DNA of 64,000 bases from Penicillium oxalicum (Eukaryota > Ascomycota > Eurotiomycetes > Eurotiales > Aspergillaceae). Location of the stretch: contig NC_064654.1 in the NCBI RefSeq assembly GCF_001723175.1, positions 1,674,001 through 1,738,000 of the forward strand. The letters are read 5' to 3'. The position numbers and the translations under genes are program-made. Positions 57,885 through 64,000 of the stretch are shown piece after piece; position 1 is the first letter of the stretch; each line of letters starts with the position of its first letter. The notes below the pieces were generated by a model. The model saw only the letters and a list, made by a program, of their open reading frames with translations. It did not search any database and was not told the origin of the DNA.

Positions 57885-60800
57885 ATGCCTTCTCAAGACC
57901 GAGAGCTGGTTCGGCATCCCGGCGTGCCCACTGAATCCAGACGACCTTCCATTCCAATGTATGTTTCCTTTCATTCATGTCCCGTCAGCCATGTCTCTAG
58001 TAAAAGGCTTCAAATCATCGCTAAAACGCCGAAAACACAGGTGGGACAGCTCGGATCCAGAGCGAGCACCTCCTCCTCTTCCAATGAATCCACGCTCCAT
58101 GAGCCCCGCCACGAGATCCAATGTCTCCCCAAACATCCAGGCTGTCGCGGCCAAGTTTGCAGATAAGGCAAGCGAAACGGCGCCCAGCAACTACACGATT
58201 AATCCGATGCCCAACAAGACTTCTTCCCCAGAACGGTCGCTAGTCAAGGGTCACTACCACAAGCGGATGCAATCGCTTCAACCCGCAGACACCAAAAGCG
58301 ATGCACGCTCTGAATTCCTCAACTATCTCGAGAGCCGGTCCCCAGAGCGACCTCTTCGTGCCACTATTGTTGATCCAATAGACAAGGCGCAAGACATCAA
58401 CAAGGGCTCTGAGCCTAGCAGACCGAAGACCGCCGATCGGGAACTACCGAGCTTCATGTCCAGCCGGTACCTATCAAAACCAATTCTGGGAGAAAGCACT
58501 CCTACCTCAGCCACAATGTTGGCGCTGCAGAATATGCAACTCCCCGCCGAATTGGACCCTCCATCGCCATCGAAACCTCCAAAAATGATTGCCGACCGTC
58601 CAGCGGCAGAGCAACCAAGCCACACGATGGACACTCTTGCAAATCAGATTCACAGCCTGACGGATATTGCAAGTAGCCTACAGCGTGAAATGGCAAACTT
58701 GAGTCGACGGAGTAAGGACAATGCCACCGACCTGATCAGCCTCAAAGCCGCGACCAATGCACGAGATGAAGATATTCGAAAGAGTCTCAAGGACTTGACT
58801 TCTAATTTGACTAGTAAGCTACTGGATGGCGAGCTGACAAGGTTAGATCTCAGTGCAATCCTGAAGTCTTCAGAGGGTCCTAACTCGAGTGAACTGGATA
58901 GTTCTCCCAAGTCCAAGAGAAGCTACTCTGCGGCTCGGCTACCAAGTCCCAATCCGTTCGCGTTCGATCGCGATTTGTGTGTGTCGCCAGGACCAATCAC
59001 GGATGGCTCGGCCAGCATTGCTTTGCTCGAGAAAGTGCTCCGTGAAATGGCGACAAAAGAGGGAGAGGAGCGACTTTTGGAGCTTGTTGATGAAATCAAA
59101 TCACGACCTGCCGCAACCGATTCGGACAAGGACACCAATAGCAAGATCACAACGATGCTCGAAGAAATTCTCAACCTGGTTAAGGAAGGCCCTTCCAAGA
59201 GCGCCTTGGTGCGGTCATTATCAGGTCGAGGGAACGGACCAGGCTCCGATACCAACACGGAGATCGCGCGATCAGCGTCTGCAGGATCTGTGCTCGATCC
59301 GTCCTCGACAAACCGAGCGCTCGATGTCGCGAAAAACAATCTCTCGGTACCGGGGACCGAAAGTATGATGCCTCTTCTCCAAAGCGTCAAGAACAGCGTC
59401 ATGGAAAGTGGAGGCATGACCAACAGTGTCAAGGCGCTGGTGCGAGAGTTGCGAGGAGAGGTCCTAGGGATGGGTCGAGACATCGCCAGAAAATTAGAGG
59501 CTATTGAAGCAAGTCGGGAGACCGAGGAGTTGGAAAAGCCACCACAATCGGCGACCCCGGAGGAAGTCGCTGCGGTAGTGAATGACAGTCTTCATGACCT
59601 CCGTGATCAACTGGCGGCCACGATAAATGAGAGCCGAGAGCACACCTCTGAGCTGTCTCACATTCGTGCAGCATTCAACAACAACGAAATCTATTCTGCG
59701 GTGAAGAAAGCACTTGATGAGTTCGAATTTCCCATGCCTGAACCAGCGCAGCCTCAAGGTCCGGTGATGGAGAAAGAGGACATCCTGGAAACAGTTCGCG
59801 AGGCCTGGGAGACATATAAGCCAGAGATTGAGCTTCAAAACTTTGGACTCGAGCGTGATGAGATTCTGGAGTGTCTTGCCGAAGGATTGAAGGACTATCA
59901 GCCAAAGCACGAGCAATCAGTCACATATGAACAGGTGCTCGATGCCATCCAGACTGGACTTCGAAATTACACGCCCCCTCAGCTTGAGCTACCGCCAATG
60001 ATCACGAGAGATGAGATAATCCTCACAATCCGGGAGTGCCTCGAAAGATCCGATACCACTGCACGAGCAGGTGATGAGGAGCATGCTCAGCAACTCCACT
60101 CTATGCGCGAGGAGATCCTTCAGGCTATCGCAGAGAGAGCCACTCCAGATGAGACCCATCGAGGAATTAACGAGGAACACCTCCACCACCTTACTGTAAT
60201 GCGGGAAGACATTCTCCAGGCAATTGCAGAAAGGGCTGCCTCAGATGAGGGATCTCGAGGAATGGACGAGGAACACATTCATCACCTTAATGCATTGCGG
60301 GAAGACATCCTTCAGGCCATCGCAGCGCGAGCAGTTCCGGAACACGTAAATGAAGCCCTTCGTGACGAGCATCTCCAGCATCTCAACACCCTCCGGGAGG
60401 AAATCATCCAAGCAATTTCGGATCGGATCCCGGAAAATGGTCCACGAGAGATAGACGGAGAGCAAGTCCAGTACCTCAACGCAATGAGGGAAGATATTCT
60501 CCAGGCCATTGCTGAGCGGGCAACTGATGACCCTACATCAAGAGCTCACGACGAAGAACATCTCCAGCAACTAAACGCTTTGCGAGATGAAATCTTGCAG
60601 GCTATCGCCGATCGAATCCCAGACCATTCCCCCCGAGAACTGGATGAGGAGCATCTTCGCCAACTCAATGCTATGCGAGAGGAGCTTCTTCAGGCCATTT
60701 CAGAGCGGCCCCCAGTCGAAACTTCTCCAAGGGGGGCCGATGAAGAGCACATACATCATCTTCATGCTGTTCGTGATGAAATTATACAAGCCATCACAGA

Positions 60801-63800
60801 GCGTGCTGCTCATAATGAAGCACCACAGGGTCTGAATGAGGAGCAGCTTCATCATCTCAATGAAATTCGCGACGAGATTCTGAATGCGCTGACTGGCCCC
60901 CTGGCGACGCAAAGTTTGGTCAGCAGAGAGTCATACGACTCTGGGCTAGGTCGGGATGAGATTGTGAGCGCAGTGTCTGACAGCTTGGAGGCTCATTTTG
61001 TAAGCTCCAAGGCGTCAGAAGAGCCGCGTATTACCCACAAAGACGTTGTGAATGCTGTCAATGATGCGTTCAGCGCACAGCAGATGGCGTTGACTCTTCC
61101 CACATCCTCCCCTATCAGCCGGGAAGAGATCATGGCTGCAATCGCCGATGGGATTGAGATGTCACAGAAACCTCATGAAGCCAGTATCTCGCGGGAAGAC
61201 ATTATGGCTGCCATCGCGGACGGTATCGAAATGTCACAAAAGCCTGCCGAGTCGACGGTCACGCGCGAAGACATTATATCTGCGGTTGCAGACGGTATCG
61301 AATTATCACAGAAACCTAGTGAATCCGCACTTGTCCCCAGTGTACAGCCTTCACTCACCCGTGAAGAGATCGTTGAGGCCGTGACCGAGGCGCTGGAAAG
61401 ATCACAACAGGCAGATAAAACAGCTCTTAGCACGGCTGTGCAAGAACCAAGTATCACCCGGGAAGAACTTTTCAACGCTGTTGTTGATGGAATCGAGAGC
61501 GCCAATACAATGACTCGCGAGATTGAGCTGAATAAGGACGACCTTATGGAGGCAATCAGTGCAGGTCTCCAGGAAGCGAACAGCAACACGAACTCGAACA
61601 TTGGCGACCAAGTCATGGAGCGTCTACAGGAGCTGGTTTCTGGAATGAAGGAAGAGTTCAAACAGTACTCGGCAGCAAATGGCAAGGATACTGAGCAGGT
61701 TCTTGATGCCGTCAAGGATGGACTCGAAGTAGTTCGACGTGAGATTGAGTCCTACGTCGCAACTGCTGCGGAAGTTTCCGGAAAACACGAAATCATTGAT
61801 ACCGTGAAGGATGGCTTCCGTCTGCTGCAGGCCGACCTGGAAAAGACTATCAACGATGCCTCGCTCGCCAACGCTCCTCGTGGCAACCCCGACACAACAG
61901 AGCTTCTTGACGCGATGGAAAAAGAATTTGAGCACTTGCGCGGAACCATCAGCACACTGCTCCTCCGTGATAGTGCAACCAGCGACAAAGACGAGATCTT
62001 AGATGCCATTCGGGATGTATCTGAGCAGAATAAGGCCAAGAGCGAGGATGAGAAAATCTTGAGCACCATACGGACTGAGTTCGAGAGCCTACGCGAGCGC
62101 ATGGACATGAGCATTGTCCCCGCCGCCGCCGGGTCTGAGAAGGACGAAATCATCGCCGCTATTCGCGAACATCTGGACACACTTCGTGAGGAGACCCTGT
62201 CTCGAAAGGATGGCGGAGAAAGCACTTTGTCTGCCACGAGCGAGTTGTTGGACGTATTCCACGACAACATGGATGCCATCCGCAATGACCTCCAAAGACT
62301 TATGGAACAACCCGCCGCATTCGATAGCTCGGAAATCATGGAAACCATCAAAGAGGGCTTGTCCGATGTCAAGCATCAAATTGAGTCCATCCGTGTCGCT
62401 CAAAAGGACAGCGAGGAGGCAGAGGCTGTCCGTGGTAACGAGCTCATGCTTGCGAAGGAGGCTTCTTTCGGCAGCGAGATCGACAGCTTGAAGATACTTA
62501 TTACGGAACTTCAAACCAAGGTTGAGTCGATCGATTCTACGCCTCGCATGGCCGAGGCCCCTGAAGACGCTCTGAAGCAGAGCCATCTCGATGAGCTCTT
62601 TACCGCGGTGCAGGAGATCCAAGTGGCCATGGGTGCATTTAGTGATCTGGGTAAAACGCCTGATCAACACGAGGCGGCAGCTCGCAAGGAAGACACGGAC
62701 ACCATTCAGGAGCTTTTGATGAGTACCAAGACTCAACTAGAAGAGATCAAATTCCCGTCTCAGGACGAGTTGGCTTCATCGCAGCACATCGCTACCTTAG
62801 AAGCCACAGTGAACGAGGCTAAAGACAGCATTGCGGAGCTGTCTGCCCGTCTCGAGGCTGATGCTCCTACCAAGGCCGAAATCGGTGCTTTAGAAGGCTT
62901 GATCAAGGACGTTTGGGTCACCCTTGAGGAAATTAAAACCAAGACCCTCGAAAGGGAACAGGAAGACCCGGAAGCCGACACCGATAAGCTCATGAAATCG
63001 GATCTTCAAACTGTTGAAGCCATGATCTTTGAGGTGAAAACCCAAATTGATGAATTGAAGCTTCCTGACGTGGAGACCATTCCTTCCAAAGAGGAGATTA
63101 GCGACCTAGCGGCTCTCGTGACAGATTTCCGGGAGAAAATGGAGGTGAACAACGACTTGACTGCCCAAGGCTTCGAAGCTCGGAAAGTCGAACATGGTGG
63201 CCTTGCTGAGAAGATTGAGGAGGCAAAGCTCGTCGTTGGCGAATTAGGGGAAGAGCTCAAAAGCAAGCTAGATGGCAGTTCTGAAGGATTGACCGAGCTC
63301 AAGCAGCTGCTGGAGGGCCTCGCACTCACAGCCGAGAGCTTCAGCACCGTCGAAAGCATCAAGGAGCTGACAGATCTCATCAATCGCGAGTTTGAACGGG
63401 CCCGAGGTGAGGAAGATGCCGGCAGACTTGAGAAGGAAGAGCGTGACGCGGCTGCGATGGTCAAGCATGACGAAACCCGCGCTGCGATCATCGTTGAACT
63501 CACCACCAAGATAGACGATAAGATTGCTGAGGTCCTTGCAAAATATGAGGATGCACATGCTTCTCTCCATGCGAAGCTATCCGAGAGCGAAGAGCGTGAT
63601 CTAGCACAAACCGAGGCTGTGGCCAGTACGAAGAGCCTCGCAGAAGAGCTCAAGCTCGTCATCGGCGAGATGGGCACCAGTGTCACCGAAACCTGCGAGC
63701 GGATTGGCGTTGACACCAAGGCCCTTTTTGAGAAGGTAGACGAGTCGTACAACCGCATGGAGGAGATGCAGAATCAGACCAAGTCGGAACAGGAACAGGC

Positions 63801-64000
63801 TCGCAGCGAGACCCAGCGAGCCACCGCCGCCACCGAACGTGTGGAGAGCAAGCTGCTCGAGTTTCACCCTCAGATCCTTGAGGCTGTGAATGAGATTCTT
63901 ACCACCGTCAATCGCCACTACGACCATTCACAGAAATCTAGCGAGGAGTTTCGATCTGAGCTATCTGCTTTGCCAAGTACTTTTCCGTCAATGCTGCCTG
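57885..64000 (+). CDS. Giant repetitive coiled-coil scaffold protein, 3' end outside window
   Basis: Exon 1 57885-57958 (MPSQDRELVRHPGVPTESRR...), 82-nt intron (donor GTATGT, acceptor ACACAG), exon 2 from 58041, open in one frame to the window edge: about 2,010 codons with no stop. After a Pro/Ser-rich N-terminus (DPERAPPPLPMNPRSMSP) the chain is highly charged, helical and repetitive. Nine units of 31-33 residues (core REDILQAIAER) lie at 60076-60900; six units around REDIMAAIADGIE, first at 24-residue period, lie at 61114-61569. Looser copies of the same E-I-L-x-A-I module extend from 59770 to about 62400, followed by long coiled coil. No ATPase or other enzymatic motif is seen. Large proteins of this kind in Aspergillus are often labelled chromosome-segregation ATPase-like; the Woronin-body tether leashin (LAH) is a candidate identity, but I cannot confirm it from this part. 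Confidence 0.8.
60076..60900 (+). repeat. Nine tandem 31-33-aa coding repeats
   Basis: In-frame units of about 96 bp starting near each EEH/DEH (EEHxxxLxxMREDILQAIAER plus a variable 8-12-residue linker). The core REDILQAIAER is nearly invariant while linkers differ (ATPDETHRGIN, AASDEGSRGMD, IPENGPREID). That pattern indicates tandem duplication followed by selection on the helix core. The final unit degrades to DEILNALTGPL. Confidence 0.9.
61114..61569 (+). repeat. Second coding repeat block, 24-aa period expanding to 32-33
   Basis: Units start at 61114, 61186, 61258, 61354, 61453 and 61528, each beginning I/V/L-S/T-R-E-E/D. The first three starts are exactly 72 bp apart and very similar (ISREDIMAAIADGIEMSQKP); later ones are spaced 96 and 99 bp. 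The helix core resembles the 32-aa repeats upstream, so both blocks probably derive from one ancestral module. Confidence 0.9.

Noticed and set aside
61173..63758. Several long minus-strand frames (up to 250 codons) under the scaffold gene
   Set aside because: They mirror the repetitive sense frame, which is open for the whole region; their translations are low-complexity Ser/Leu-rich.

Overview
This is nuclear DNA from a filamentous ascomycete, most likely Eurotiales (an Aspergillus/Penicillium relative). Genes are intron-rich, with short 54-222 nt GT..AG introns and CTRAC/CTAAT-type branch sites. Proteins match Aspergillaceae forms closely (CrzA, EF-1alpha, AcoB-type aconitase, GH53 galactanase, CAP20). 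The content is core-genome: no secondary-metabolite cluster, transposon, CRISPR array, tRNA or rRNA was found. I rebuilt the exon structures by eye from splice signals, phase arithmetic and conserved protein motifs. There are no RNA data behind them.

Layout. Positions 1-5.4 kb carry no gene, then the TATA box and uORF-bearing leader of a large SNF1-activating/CaMKK-type kinase (5449-9081). A secreted GH53 galactanase follows (10811-11991) and is frameshifted. The calcineurin-responsive factor crzA lies at 15312-17725 behind a 3.3 kb gene-free upstream region. Next is a dense block: ALG11 (-), COX18 (+), a PTC5-like mitochondrial PP2C (-), the RQC1/TCF25 ribosome quality-control factor (+), a five-exon PQ-loop transporter (+), ribosomal stalk protein P1 (-), an eight-exon DUF2408 protein (+), the mitochondrial aconitase paralogue acoB (+, two frameshifts), an L-serine/threonine dehydratase (+), an ankyrin protein (-) and Pol III subunit RPC11 (+). 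TEF1 (EF-1alpha, +) follows at 45.3-46.9 kb, then NSE3 (MAGE, SMC5/6 complex, -), a CAP20/perilipin-like lipid-droplet protein (-), a 4.6 kb gene-poor stretch, RPL27 (-), and the first ~2,010 codons of a very large repetitive coiled-coil scaffold (+) that runs off the right edge.

The genes do not form one pathway. Themes that recur are mitochondria (COX18, PTC5-like phosphatase, aconitase), translation and ribosome quality control (P1, eL27, EF-1alpha, RQC1, RPC11) and Ca2+/energy signalling (CAMKK-type kinase, CrzA). Several pairs are divergent and share short promoters: ALG11/COX18, PTC5/RQC1, P1/DUF2408, ankyrin/RPC11 and RPL27/scaffold.

The observations most worth following up are: (i) single-base indels breaking galA once and acoB twice, which are either real decay or base-calling errors; (ii) nested 31-33-aa and 24-aa repeat expansions in the terminal scaffold gene; (iii) RPL27 with coding mini-exons of 7 and 8 nt at its two ends; (iv) introns that stay open when retained (CAP20-like gene, scaffold gene); (v) a 32-nt poly-C tract and three uORFs ahead of the kinase.
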